This document shows positions 32,348 to 44,324 of a stretch of 64,000 bases of DNA, piece by piece. The translations under genes and the position numbers were made by a program. The notes below the pieces were generated by a model. The model was not told the origin of the DNA. It did not search any database and was given only the letters and a program-made list of their open reading frames with translations. Within the stretch, counting starts at the first letter, position 1. Each line of letters begins with the position of its first letter. Origin of the DNA: Synanceia verrucosa (taxonomy: Eukaryota > Chordata > Actinopteri > Perciformes > Synanceiidae); the NCBI GenBank assembly GCA_029721515.1, contig CM056568.1:2542001-2606000 (forward strand), in the 5' to 3' direction.

Positions 32348-33339
32348 GCATGCTTGTTGTTGTGTTGTTGCCTCAGAGACTGCAGCAGCTGTCAGTGTGT
32401 TAGTGTGTGAGATAAAAACCAGGAGGCTCAGTGATACAGCAGGGATCTGAAGTGCCAATTAATTAGGATGAAGGAAAAGAGTGTGCGAGCATGCTGCAAA
32501 CCCACAGCATCAGCACAGATGTGGAAAGCAATGTTTCTTAAAAATGTGGTCTGGGACCCAATACGAATTTTTTGTGTGGAAAAACAAGTGCCTTTATAAT
32601 TTATCATTCCAGGATAAAAGACAGCATTTGTCATCTGTGTCTGCAGCTAAAATACTCAAACTGTTCATGTTCTTTCATCTATTCAAAACATTTGCTCTAT
32701 TTACCACATTTGTAACATTAATTACCCTCATGCTTAGTAGTGCAGGAATGTCCTAGTTTTTGTTGTAATTTGGAACTATTGTTCAGCTCCAGATTTGAGT
32801 TCCCCTGCATTTAAATTCAGCAGAAATATGCAGCATTAAACTGTGCTAACCACTACAGCCTGCCTCAGAGGCTTTGGAAATATATTTGCCAAGCTTAATT
32901 TGAAAAATACCTCTGAGGAAGGGTATAAGACTTGAGTGGAGAAGCAGACTATTTGTGCTTCACCTGCTCGCAGCGCTCATTTATGCAGAACAAATCCAGT
33001 CAGGGGAGTTTTAGTCTGAGCCAGTCCAAAACAGCGAAAAATGTTTTTTACAGGTATTACCACAGTGTTCCCAAAGTCTACATTCTCTCAATTTTTCCAT
33101 CCTTGTAGTTTGACATCAGTACAAATGTGATGCAGGGTATGAATAGCACATGAGTAAATGCTTCCTGTTCACACTTTTCTTCAGCCATTAGACTGTATAA
33201 GGTCATAAAGTCTGGATCGCTTCCAGTGGACCTCGAAGGACCATTTGTCACAGTGGACACAGATAAAAGAGGAACTCCTCTAAACCCAAAACCAATTCAT
33301 GCTTCTTAATGCCCTAAGAAACAACACAATCATTTGTGG
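32346..33339. other. Unassigned stretch
   Basis: No reading frame with a recognisable domain and no element ends. Confidence 0.5.
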
Positions 33340-34062
33340 ATGTAATACTCCTGTTGAGGTTAAGATGATCTGACATCCAAGTTCTGACTTCTAGTGAACA
33401 CACCATAAGGCAAATTCTCACTCCCCAGGGTCCTGAAGAAAAAAATAAAAAGTTACTTTTGACAGTAGCCTGGTCTTACCAGCTTCTCATACTATCGTAC
33501 AGAGGGTCTGGCATTCCTCCATCGAGAACCGATTTCAGACGGGAAGCGTGAACTTGGATCTGATTTTACACAATAGCTAATGTTTGGTCGTGACATATAT
33601 GTAATACGCCGCTAGCATTCAGGCTAGCCAACTCCTTCGCCACTAACAGAGCTGAAAAATAAGACTTTTCCCGAACCCCGTGGGGAGTAAAGCCACGACA
33701 GCAATAAAACTGGTTAAACATTCCTCTTCAACTGCTGAATATGTGGGAGCCTAGCCAAAACGGATTGAATGGCTTCCTTCATTTCCACTGCCAAACTACA
33801 ACCAGCTAGACTATAATGCAAATGCTGTGCATCACTAACACCCACCTCCCCCCATCCCCCCACCATTCACTGATTGGCTAGAATGGAAATCATCCTGAGA
33901 AGTCGAGTACAAGGGGATCAAACCCAGACGTAATATATCGGGAAATGATAATTAAGTGGAAAATTACTGAGGGCTATGGCCAGGCTAATTTAACAGTGAC
34001 ACATTACTTTTTGGTGAAAGTAATCCACAAAGTAATTGAATTGCGTTTTGAATGAATTAACT
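33340..34062 (-). mobile_element. hAT family A copy, antisense, carrying a nested MITE
   Basis: 33340-33475 and 33989-34062 together match the inverse of the hAT at 25.3 kb and of copy 1 at 3.6 kb (CTCACTCCCCAGGGTCCTG, ACATTACTTTTTGGTGAAAG). The match is broken by 33476-33988, a separate element. Confidence 0.75.
33476..33988. mobile_element. Nested MITE with TAGCCTGG ends
   Basis: It starts TAGCCTGGTC and ends GGCCAGGCTA(A), an imperfect inverted repeat. Flanks TTTGACAG (33468-33475) and TTTAACAG (33989-33996) agree at 7 of 8 bases. The unoccupied paralogue at 25.4 kb has one copy of this site (CTTTCAACAGTGAC). The 8-bp duplication suggests hAT superfamily. Non-coding. Confidence 0.75.
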
Positions 34063-34065
34063 AGA

Positions 34066-34086
34066 TAGATAGATAGATAGATAGAT
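34066..34086 (+). repeat. (GATA)n microsatellite
   Basis: About five GATA units. Confidence 0.95.
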
Positions 34087-34526
34087 TCTTTGTAATGCTA
34101 CGTACTGCTACATGATATTAGCTAACAGTGTTGTGCAAGAAACTTTAAATGTTTTGCTTTTCTCATCAACATTTTGAAGTTTTCCATTTTAACTCAGGTG
34201 AATATAAGCACACAAACACACAAGAACAATTCCCACTAAATTACACTGATAACAATATTAGATAATATGAGGTGATAGCAATACTTTCCTGAGAAGACAA
34301 CTAAACATCTGTCCAATGCAGTTAAAGGATTCCACTGTTGTCAGTAAAGACACAAGTACAACAGTGTATTGATGTATCACATTTATATCAGCTAAAATCA
34401 GTCTGGCTTTTTTTGTATTTGTATATGTTGCAGGAAAGGATCGGGAAGTTATGTGTGTATCATCTTAAGTGTGTGTTTGTGTGCATGTGCGTGTGTTGTT
34501 CTCTGCGTAATCAGCCTCAGGTGGTG

Positions 34527-34548
34527 CACACACACACACACACACACA
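34527..34548 (+). repeat. (CA)n microsatellite
   Basis: About 11 units. Confidence 0.96.
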
Positions 34549-34713
34549 GGGTTCAGCTGAGAGCAGAGCAGCTCACAGTGGGGCTGCAGCTTCCCCAGAG
34601 CAGCCCAGTTCACAGTCAGGTTAATTGTGGGTGGTGGGGCACAGGGTGGTGTAAAGAGAGGAGTTTATTTGTGGATTAAATTACCTTTTGAGAAGCAGCG
34701 GAGGGAGAATAAA

Positions 34714-34714
<1 letters not shown>

Positions 34715-34746
<32 letters not shown>
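34715..34746 (+). repeat. (CA)n microsatellite
   Basis: About 16 units. Confidence 0.97.
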
Positions 34747-34749
<3 letters not shown>

Positions 34750-34797
34750 TTCGTCCTTTTACTTTGATGGTGTAATGGACCAAGGAAACTTCCTTCC

Positions 34798-34843
34798 TAC
34801 TTTGGTGTCAAACTTTCTATGACATACATTTGACACCAAAGTA
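34798..34843. repeat. Perfect 15-bp hairpin
   Basis: TACTTTGGTGTCAAA (34798-34812) and its exact inverse (34829-34843) enclose a 16-base loop. No T-run or coding region is attached. It could be a minimal MITE or a structured transcript element. Confidence 0.7.
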
Positions 34844-35714
34844 TGAAGATTTATTTTTACAGGGTTCATTCCCCCCCGCAATGACAGCCTGAACACTAAC
34901 CATGTGAGTTCATTTTCATCTATTTCTTTGAGCAAACCTTGACAAAATAACTATTTCAAATTTTAAATTAATCTTGCAATTGCTAATTTAAAGGCAAACA
35001 CTGAGCAGAGAGGACGGGATGGAGCCTGTCCCTCAACTTTATAAATGCCATGAAACAATCAGAAAAGAATGTTTTATTCCCCAGATTTGCTCTTCATTCA
35101 CTCTATCGCTCAGTCCACCATTACTGCAAAACAATTGGCATGCCCAAAGCTTTTAGCATTGAGGCTGTTGTCTTGACAGGAAAAGTTGGCATAATTTTCT
35201 CATAGTTCTTCAGAAGATAGTATTTCTGTGGTCATCATGACCAAAGCACAGATTTGTAAGTCTGCCTTTTGAACAAAAACTTCAACTAGCCGCAGGATAC
35301 TGTTACAAACCAAACCACTGAAAAAGATCATCTCATTTATTGAGGGTGTAAAGACTCAGTATTAAAGCAGCATCTGCCTGAAGGCCCTTACCATTGATTC
35401 TGGCAGAAACACTTTTGATTAAATTAGCACAAACCAGTTGACCCTCACACAAAGTTTTGGGCGCCCTGCAGCTCTGGGACCCCGGGGACTGTGGCAACCC
35501 ATTTGCCAATTGCTAGCAATATGTTATATCTTTTTAAGTGTCAACAAATCCAATGGAAAGATCCAACAGACACTCTTTCTCTCACTACTTAGCTTACCCC
35601 GTCTGTGACTGTCAATGTCAAGCTCATTGGTTCCTACTGAGACAGATTTCAAATAATCTATAGTTTCATTAAAAAAAAACAGCTGGCTACTGTAGTTCTT
35701 ATCAAACCTTATTC
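34844..35714. other. Unassigned stretch
   Basis: No recognised gene, SINE or element end. Confidence 0.5.
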
Positions 35715-35860
35715 AAACCATAGACTTTATATACAATAGTGCATGGAGCTATCGTGACATCACCCGTTGGTTTGTGCATAGCAACTTCTATGTTACAGCT
35801 AACACTAGCACTAGTTAGCTGGCTTGAGGCTCATTGATGTGTTTTAATGGTTCCTGGAGT
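35715..35860 (+). mobile_element. MITE-like fragment
   Basis: ACCATAGACTTTATATACAA followed by GTGACATCACCCGTTGGTTT is a widespread fish non-coding DNA element start, from recall. A degenerate CCCATAGACTG form is at 23770. The other end was not found. Confidence 0.4.
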
Positions 35861-36732
35861 TCTGTGGTGCAGAGGAAGAACATATATCAGGCTTTAATAC
35901 GTGCAACACAACACTTGTTGCAAAATAGATTCCTTGTTGGTTTTTATTTTGTTGACATTAAGAAAATATAGAATATTGTCGGCCTTATCCTTTAACGGCA
36001 CCGTCCTAAAATGTCACAGCAGGGTAGCTCACCATCTCAGTGGGATGAAACTTTCTCCATCTCTCTCCCTCCTCTCCATTTTACTGCTCCTGAAAAAGCA
36101 GAAGCTTGACCTTTTCAAAATGACAGGGAGTCAGTCTATAAAACAAGCAGTGACTTTCATCTAAACAGGCCCAGTCTGGCACTGCACACTTCCCTCTCCA
36201 TTAGGTGTTCCAGTTAAATTTACTCATGTGGACTCACCGACACGAACACACACACACAGCTGCTACCGGCAGGTCAAGATGGACGAGCTGCTTCGTCCAA
36301 TCATAAGTGAATCAGTGAATTTTCTGTCCCTTGACTGCAAGTGACAGATTGAGCCATTAAGTGCTGATGAACACGGTCTGCTTTCATTTCTGTCTCTTCT
36401 TACATTTCTTCACTACTTTTATCTATTCTGCACTGCGTTTTATTTTGATAGGAATGTGATTTCATATCAGACTCACTGCTGTGTGACTAAAGTTTGCTGT
36501 TTTCCTTAGCTCTGCATGCACAGCTCTGCTCTCATGGGATTGATAGAACCTGAGGATGTTCACTGAAGAAACTGCTACATGTGGTGATTTCAACCCTGTC
36601 TGAATCTGTTGGACTTGTTTTGAATGTGTACAGTAAAAAAACAGAGTGTAAATGACCTGAGGTGGTTTTGGTAAGTCTTCTTTTTCCCATGCCAAGAATG
36701 TAATGTCCTATATATGTTTAGTTTTCCTGATG

Positions 36733-37200
36733 GAAGTCAGAACTTGGAGCTCAGATCATCTTAACCGCAAAGTTTAGTGCTCCCAGCTCTTCCAGCCTTA
36801 CAGACGAACAACAAAATATGTAGCTACTGTTTATGTCAGTAGCAGATAGAATGAATTCTATGTCTGGTTGGTGGGATTAATCTGACTTTATGAGGAGGAG
36901 ATTTGACTTCACGGAGGATTCTGATTTAAATTCTGAATTGGAGAGTGGAAATTCCAACATTCATGTACAACTTGAACGCACCATGAATCGAATCACACAA
37001 ACACCAGGCTCTCAATGCTGCTGCAGTGACATTAATATTCTGTTTTACCAGCGATGTTTGTCTCCTTATGCGGGAAAGTAGGGCGACGGATCAGTGTCTC
37101 TATGTCCCCCTGTCCATAGAGAAAGCAATCTGAATTCATCAATCAGGAAATTATTCACCAAGTGACAGACAAACACATCGTATTCTAACAGTAACTGCAT
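36733..37200 (+). mobile_element. hAT-related family A, copy 3
   Basis: It matches copy 1 (from GGAAGTCAGAACTTGG onward) and the right half of the 25.3-kb hAT, including GAATTCATCAATCAGGAAAT and AACAGTAAC before a TTTATTTA run. The terminal CCAACACTG is not reached. A 63-codon frame overlaps the equivalent frame of the 25.3-kb copy but has no known domain. Confidence 0.7.
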
Positions 37201-38337
37201 TTATTTATGTATTTATTTATTCACCTTTGTAGATATTCCCTATCGTAGCAAGCAGGCACAAACAAATCCTCTTCTCTGGGTCGTTTCAAAACAGTGTTTA
37301 CCATTTTCTGGGAACAAAACACTTTGACACAGATGGACACAGGCCCAAATGTACAGGTTTAGGTACAAATTTGTGTCAAATTAAGATTAAGAGAGAAATC
37401 AGCTCTGTATACAGTATATACTTCATGCAATATATGTGTGTTTTCCTGAGATCACTTGGTAAAACACTCTGAACATTTCACTGTGCTTTTCCTGTATGAA
37501 TCTCTCACTTTTGGACCTTCTATACTTTCTATTTCTGCTTTCTGTCTTAGTTCTGTCCATAACAGTAACACATTTGCACTGAAAGTGAACTGGTTGGCCA
37601 CACAATTTAATCAAGAAGCTGCAGGGAACACCTCTTACCTTAATGCGTCTTGGGTAGAGCTAGCTGGAATGAACAGCAAATGGAGGAAAGAACCACCTCA
37701 GGGGAAGCAGAGTGTGTTTTGTGTAAGGAGGATCTCACATCAACACAATGCAGTCGTCAACCTCCTCTACACTCTTTGATGATGTTTTCTGATGCTTTGT
37801 TCGTTTTCACTTCAAAATCCACCCTAATAAACTGAACACTGAACATTTAAATGTGGCAAATAATCTGACTGGATGAATTACCAATTCACTGCCAGAGAAG
37901 ATTCTGTCATACAGGATAGAAAATACAAGAAGAAATAAACAAAATGAAAACATACATAATGAACTGAAAGTAAATAATGTCTCAGTAAAAAGATAATCTA
38001 TTTAAACATTCAGTATGTGATTTGAGAATATATTGTATATATTGTGTATATTGATAATTAATAGGCTAAGATACATCAGTTGACCTAATTACTCATATAT
38101 TCACTATCAGTAAGCTTTAAGAAATATTAAAATAAAATGGATCAACATAATAAGGAGTTTTAGTTCAAATATGATATTGCAGTAACTACAGTAAATGTAT
38201 AACCATATGTATTGTACATGGGAAAGAGAAAAGCAAGAGGTCTGTTTGAAAGGCGAAACTGTGAGGATTCGACATCATCGCACTCATGTAACTAGCATTA
38301 GCTAACAGCCATCTCTGGTGGCTTGTGACTTACCTTA
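37201..38337. other. Unassigned stretch
   Basis: AT-rich sequence between a family A and a family B segment. The 107-codon frame at 37456-37779 has no recognisable domain. Confidence 0.45.
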
Positions 38338-38485
38338 AAATGTGGACGGATCCTCACAGTTCCGTCTTTCAAACGGTGCATTCCATGCCTTCTTAGCCTT
38401 ACCAGGCGTTTTACAATCCAGCGATACAGATAGGCTGCAACCATAACTGTTTACATTCGCAGCCGGGGTTTGGACCTGGAAATGA
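38338..38485 (+). repeat. Dispersed repeat family B, copy 2
   Basis: It matches 4145-4290 nearly base for base in the conserved core (CCTTACCAGGCGTTTTACAA). Confidence 0.75.
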
Positions 38486-39274
38486 TTATGGAGGAAAGAC
38501 GCCACCGCCGAATGACACGCCGAATGAAATTGCAAGCATGCGCAGAATGCAAAGTCCAATTCACCGTATACAAGCACACCTAGTGAGACTAACAACAGAG
38601 TTATCTTAAATCTTAATCTGCAATCAATCAAACTAAGGTGTATACATGAAAACAGTAAGTCACTCTTAGTTGAGTTAAGCCAATAAGTCTAATTATTACA
38701 CTCCCATGTAAACATACTGACTAACCTAAAGCAATATCTGTTTGTTAGAACTCAGACACAACATGGAGGAACCCAACTGCACAACTCTGGATGGGTAAAG
38801 GTGTTGACATGACTAGTAACTTTTAGACCAGTCTGTGCCAAGATGGGTGTGCCAGGGCAGCAAAGGGAGTTTTGATGGAGATGTGCCTGGCACAGTGACA
38901 GTTTGGTGCTAGAAATTCCACCTGCACTTACATCGGCTCAGACCACATCTAACTGCAGGAGCAGTGGAGCACAGCTGGTCAGCTGGATATCTGTGGATCT
39001 GATCAGGTGTGTAGGCAGACAGATGCCAAACTGCAGACAAGTGTGGTCGATGTTGGACATATTTTGTTCATATATGTGTCATATATTTCATCAAACCCTC
39101 TGAATCATTGTAGAATACAATTTTTAAAAAAAATTCTGCTTTCAATCGAACACGTCATGACTCACAGAATACTAACTTGACTCCAGCACTGGTGGTTGTT
39201 CTATATTGAATTGCACCCTGGGAGAGACCCAGAGGGTCGGCGGAGGGTGTAAGGTAATTTGTTGTCCCTTCTTC

Positions 39275-39492
39275 TTACATGATTGACCCTCTTCTTGCAC
39301 TGGGCACTGGTTCCACAAAGCCAAGAGAAGATGCATTCTCAGCATTTGTGATTTCTTCCCATGCCAACGTTACACCATCCACCCATGGAGGTCTGCATGC
39401 AGTTCTCTAAATACAGACTTTGTTTGAACCTCCCGGACAAGTAAATTAGTTTCTTCTTGGCAGAAGTTTGGTTGCCTGGTGTGCTCTGCCAT
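39275..39492 (-). pseudogene. Myb/SANT-like DNA-binding domain remnant
   Basis: On the minus strand an ATG at 39492 opens a frame reading MAEHTRQPNFCQEETNLLVR and EVQTKSVFRELHADLHG, then a stop. One frame over it continues TLAWEEITNAENASSLGFVE to a stop at 39275. The pattern (basic-aromatic start, E-rich helix with LLVREV, later W-E-I-T-x-A) is that of Myb/SANT-like domains found with PIF/Harbinger transposases and in domesticated MSANTD genes. A single frameshift near 39372 splits it. No transposase was found beside it. It is most likely a transposon relic; a genuine host exon cannot be excluded. Confidence 0.55.
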
Positions 39493-39934
39493 GTTGAGAC
39501 TGTCAGTGCTGGCATGCCTGGCGCCTAAAAGAGAATGCTAGGAGCCATGATTGAAGTTGACTGTGATCACACCCATAGCGACACAGTCCTCCTTCTCTCA
39601 GATCCACCAGGCTGCACTGATCAACCAAATAACCAAAACTGATCTAACTCCGCCTCCAGCACAGCTATGCCATGCTTCCACCCATATTGCACCTGGTCTA
39701 AAAAAATCGAGCCCATGGTGTTGCTAGCTGTAGGTCTCCAGCTCAGCTGGCGCTATATTGAAAAAAAGTTCTCAATCCAGTGCATGTAGCACCTAAATGT
39801 GCCATTTTCCTCTATCGACCAATCAGTTGGTTGAAGAATGGGAAGAATATCAATCAATCAGGATTTTCTTTGGTCACAGTTTCAATTTATATCATGAAGA
39901 ATATAGGTAAAAAGAAAAGAACTGAATGCTGAGG

Positions 39935-40120
39935 AAATTAGGTAGAAATATAGAAGGAGAGGATAGAAAGCCAGAGAGAAGGGGATGAAATATGGTGGAG
40001 AAGCAAACCAGAGAGCAGGTGTTTGAGTGGGGAGCAGAAAGAAGTAGGTGTAGAATAAAGGAGAGGTTGTAGAATAGAGGAATCAGGAGAGGGGGAGATG
40101 GAAAGAGAAGGACATGGTGA
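39935..40120 (+). repeat. Purine-rich direct duplication, copy 1
   Basis: Shares GAAGCAAACCAGAGAGCAGG, TAAAGGAGAGGTTGT and TAGAGGAATCAGG with 41455-41646, same orientation, about 1.5 kb apart. Confidence 0.75.
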
Positions 40121-41090
40121 GATTGAGCTCGCCAGAATAAGAGAAACCAAGCCAAGGTGCCATATGAAGACAAGCCAAGACAAATGACAGTGAAATTGAT
40201 TTGCCTTTTTTCTTTTTATTTCTCCTTCTCTCTCCCCCTTTCTCCCATCCCCACCTCTCTGGTTAATGTAACATCTCTTGATGCATTTCATTCACCGTTA
40301 GCTGTTCCAGCCAGAAGATACTCCGTCAAACCCATCTACATTAGAAAATGGCCTTTTCTTGCCTTTCCTCTCTCCCTCCCACTCCACCTCTTTTCCCACC
40401 ACTCACAACTATTCATCTTTTTAACGGAATGCATTTGGGCATGGATGAAGGCCTACATTTATCAGCAGGGACATTTAACTACATATCTCAGAGAGAGGAG
40501 AAGATGTATCACATGCTATTTAGAATGGCTCGGAGGGGAATGATCAGCTTCCCACTTTAGTAAATGGGGGAAAAGTTTTTCCACTGTGACACTCGTACTT
40601 AGTCTGCATGAAGGATATGATGAACATCTATCTGATGAAGTGAAACAAAGACAGTGGATTTATGTTAAGGATGGAGTGACAGACCAACATAGTAGCATGA
40701 ATGTTACTCTGCTGTCTGGACTATATCAGGATCAGGACCCAGTCAAGTAAAAGGTATATGTACAGTGTAATTAGTGACTGTTTTTTTTTATTACTAAATC
40801 AATTTAACCATTCTATATACAGGCTATCCCCTTTGTCACACTAAGTAGCTTACGTCTGGAAAATCAGCACTGGAAAATGTCTTAAAATGTATTTCTTGCA
40901 GACGTATAGGTGCCAAGATGCAATAAGAACGCCTTTCTTGATTTCCCCACCTGTGTAAACCAGAGAGTAAACCAGTGTGCAACACCAGGGTCTGTTCAAT
41001 GAAGCTCATATGGAAGTAAACAGTGCCAGTATCTCCTCAGATGAAGGAAACATGAGCTTAAACTAACCATTTACACCGTAAACTTATATT
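40121..41090. other. Unassigned stretch between the duplicates
   Basis: It contains a C/T-rich run (40200-40255) complementary in character to the purine-rich duplicate. No recognised gene. Confidence 0.45.
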
Positions 41091-41099
41091 TATAGTTTT

Positions 41100-41230
41100 T
41101 ACAGAGGTAATACAGCAGGAGAGAAAATTTTCCCATAGCCTTCAATACAAACAGACTTCTTTTTGAAACCATCGGTATCAACCCCCTGCTGGCTTTTGGA
41201 GAGAATGCAAGTTAAGTTACTTCTGTATTG
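41100..41230 (+). repeat. Fish dispersed repeat with CCCCCTGCTGGC
   Basis: The order CATAGCCTTCAATACAAACA, CCCCCTGCTGGCTTTTGGAG, TTGGCTTCA is a dispersed fish repeat I recall. Its CCCCCTGCTGG word is the inverse of a CTCF-like core with one mismatch. Confidence 0.45.
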
Positions 41231-41454
41231 GCTTCATTGTTGTTGTTCACAAACCAACAGGTGTCACTCTGACTCAAGTCTGTCACTCTGTCACTTGATA
41301 CTTATGATACTGGTGGTTTGTTTTGTAAGTTGTATTAGCAGGTCACATATTTGTTTGTTTCATTTTGGGAGTAACATCAGTAACATTGTTCAGGTGTTTT
41401 TTGGAGACGTTTTGGACGTGGATTCCACAGTTGTGTTGTATATAATGTAGAGAA

Positions 41455-41646
41455 CAGGGAATTAGGAGACAAGAGAGCAGAGAAGGATGGACATAAGGCT
41501 AGACAGGAGATGGAAATGGAAGCAAACCAGAGAGCAGGTGTTTGAGTGGGAAGCAGACAGAGCTGTGTAAGGTGTGAAATAAAGGAGAGGTTGTTGAGTA
41601 GAGGAATCAGGTGAGAGGAAGATGGAAAGAGAGGGATATGGTCAGA
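41455..41646 (+). repeat. Purine-rich direct duplication, copy 2
   Basis: Partner of 39935-40120; a few short indels distinguish them. Confidence 0.75.
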
Positions 41647-42034
41647 GTAACCTTAACCCCAACCTAAAGTTTTTCCTCACACTTAGTGGTCCTCCTGACC
41701 AACCCACATGGCATCCAGATGACACAAGAAACTAATGTTGAATACATTATTTTGAAGAAACAAGATGTATTCAACGGGGGCAACTAACAGAATTCATAAC
41801 CTAAGGCATGAGTTCAGAAAAAGTGACTCTGACAAGGACTTCAAAAACCTTCTTCCTCGACCACTTCAGTTTTTAAGACATGCACAGACGGCAATGCACA
41901 TTTGTTCATACACCACTCCTCTGATGGGAAGACAGTAACCAGGAAAAAAGTGGCACATATATTAATCTCTGTGAGCTTCATGTCAGGCTCAATCTATCTG
42001 GTTTGGTTAAGTTATTCGTTTTTGTCTCATGCCT

Positions 42035-42095
42035 GTTTGTTGTCTTGTCTCCTCCTGTTTTATTCTGTAGTAATCCTGTCTCCCTTGAGACAACT
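42035..42095 (+). mobile_element. LTR start fragment
   Basis: CTTGTCTCCTCCTGTTTTAT and the following GTAATCCTGTCTCCCT resemble the start of the LTR at 5276. The rest of the LTR is absent. Confidence 0.4.
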
Positions 42096-42113
42096 GGGGG
42101 GACACACATCCTC

Positions 42114-42121
<8 letters not shown>

Positions 42122-42147
<26 letters not shown>

Positions 42148-42148
42148 G
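42122..42148 (+). repeat. (GT)n microsatellite
   Basis: About 13 units. Confidence 0.97.
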
Positions 42149-42379
42149 ATCTGCCTGTCAGGAATGTAGAAGCAATAAAACCTCCCTCCTCATGTATGTC
42201 CTGGAGAGAAACATGGGAACTGGTCTTATCTGTTATCTTATTCTGCCAGTCATGAAACTTAAGCCTTTAGCACTTAGGTGCCACATAGTGTCAGATGGAT
42301 TTCCTGAGGAGATACTGAGGAGAGGCTTTCTTGTTGTTATTGTATTGTTGTGGTCACTGTTTGGTGGACTCCAGTCTTT

Positions 42380-42430
42380 GGTAACAACTAATGGAGATCC
42401 TAATAAATGGGAAATGAGAAATATCTGGTT
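42380..42430 (+). mobile_element. LINE-type 3' tail
   Basis: AACTAATGGAGATCCTAATAAA is split across this stretch and is typical of a fish LINE 3' end; a relative is at 51425-51455. Confidence 0.4.
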
Positions 42431-42431
42431 T

Positions 42432-42630
42432 CAGTGTTGTGCATGAACGCCTTCAGTGAACGTTGTTCATATTTTCAGTGAAGTGAACGGCTCATTTTTC
42501 AAATCATGAACGTGAATGGGAGCAGCGTTCACTCTGACAAGAATGAAAAAGAAAAGTGAACTATGAACCTGAACTAGTTCATTATTTTAATATGTGTGAA
42601 AATGATAGATGGATATTCATCTATCATTTT
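42432..42630 (+). mobile_element. hAT left end, partial, with hairpin
   Basis: CAGTGTTGTGCATGAACG starts a segment rich in GAACGTTGTTC- and AGTGAACT-like words, as in a known fish hAT group. A 13-bp stem (42599-42611 with 42618-42630) closes it. No right end was found. Confidence 0.45.
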
Positions 42631-42689
42631 CATTCATAGAAGGAAACACTACATACACATTTAAACATTTAAACTGATGGTGGGAGCTA

Positions 42690-42831
42690 GCCATCTGGGA
42701 AAACACACCAGTATTTTGGGGTTAGGTATTTTGCTCAAGGACACCATGGAACATATATTATCGGAGGAGGGAATCAAACCATCGACCTTCAGATTGGAGG
42801 CCGACCTGCTCTACTACTGAAACACAGCCAA
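42690..42831 (-). mobile_element. tRNA-derived SINE fragment, antisense
   Basis: On the minus strand the head reads TGGCTGTGTTTCAGTAGTAG (A box region), then a B box GGTTTGATTCC, then TGTCCTTGAGCAAAATACC. This is a common fish tRNA SINE arrangement. The 3' part is short and diverged. Confidence 0.65.
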
Positions 42832-42839
42832 CAGTTTAG

Positions 42840-44179
42840 AATAGCACTGCTGTGCCTTTTAAACATGAAAAAAGAAAGACTGTATCAGAATATGTATGTA
42901 GATTAACATGAAATAGAGCACTAATATCTATGTGTGTGTGTATTCAGTATTCTTTCATTTAGCTGCCACACTGGTGTATTTGTGTGTGTGTGTGTAATAT
43001 TCAAACATTAGCAGGCCATTTGTCACCCCTCCTGCCTTCAATGTATCCCACTGAGTCTTAATTCATCTCTGTGCTTTGTTTCATAGGAAACCTGCTGCTG
43101 AGGCGTCCTACAACACACCAGAGATGAATACTGTCAAACAGTTAGCAGTGGGTTTTTAGCAGGGTTTTTATAGACACCACAGAGTCAGAGCAGCTTGTAT
43201 GTAATGTTATCCAAATGCAACATGTTCAAGTCAGTCTGTTTTTCAATTAATCCAGATATAATTTCCTCAGTTAATCTATTGACAGAGATGAAGTAAATGG
43301 CTGTTGGGATCACACAGACAGCCTGATCATGGCTGGAACACGCTGAAGGCTCCCGAAACATTTATTATGATATTGTTTTGTTTTTTGTAGTACTAGTGTT
43401 TATCGTTATAGGTGATACAATTTTGCACATCAGTTCTGGAATCTGTGGTAGGCTTTTTTTGCTGTCTCTGGTGAACGTAGGAAGGACTATATTAGGTTTA
43501 CCTCAAACAATTGAAGAATGTCTAATGTGTGAATGCATAGTTTCAAAGCCAACAATATATTAGTCCATCTCTTAGTCAAGTCAAGTTAATTTTATTTGTA
43601 TTGTCCAAGACTCTGCTGGGTGGAGGACAATGATATACATGAACATTCCAGCATTCTTGGATCTGGTGGAGAATGGAGATTCTGGGTTCCAGCTCTGTAA
43701 TGTTATCACCAAGACAGATGCAGCTGAAACAACCAGATGGGGAGGTGAGTGGAGCCATGGTTTATAGATAAGGTGGATGTGTGGGTGGTCAGCTGGTAGA
43801 GAAGCTAGCTGGAGCACCTTTCACCTTTTAGCAGACAGGATCTGGTCAGAATCACCAGTTGAAGGGTGATGGCCATGTTCTTATCTTCTATAGATGGAAG
43901 TGTAGTCGACAGCATGTGTAACCAGATTGGAAATGTATCTGTAATTTTATGGTTGAAACTTCACCAAATCCTGAAGAACCTTTGTGTTTTTATGTTTAAG
44001 GTGTGTTTTGCAGCCTATTCAAACCAAATTGTTTTTACCTGTACTGTCACTTTAAGAGATTGCTGCTTCATGACGACAATAGAGCGCCACTCTCAGCCTG
44101 CACTTTGCTAACTGAGAGGAGGTATGTATTTTCATTTTGTAATTTGCACAATACAAACATAGTCATGTGCAATTAAATA
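42840..44179. other. Mostly unassigned
   Basis: No gene recognised. At 43573-43610 a short GTCAAGTTAATTTTATTTGT resembles the start of the dispersed repeat at 19.16 kb. Confidence 0.45.
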
Positions 44180-44324
44180 TGTTCGCATTTGTTATGTTCT
44201 CTTGATTCTTCAGTGTATTGTTTGTTGTAAGTTTCATAGCCTCAGTGCCGTCTTTTGTTTCTTCTCTCTAGTTTCAGTGTAGTTATTAGTTTCTAGTTTT
44301 CCTCAGTGATTACTTTAGAAACAA
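44180..44324 (+). mobile_element. LTR-like segment fused to pol
   Basis: CATAGCCTCAGTGCCGTCTT, CTAGTTTCAGTG and TTTCTAGTTTTCCTCAGTG resemble the body of the antisense LTR at about 15.2 kb. Similarity to pol starts directly after it. Confidence 0.45.
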
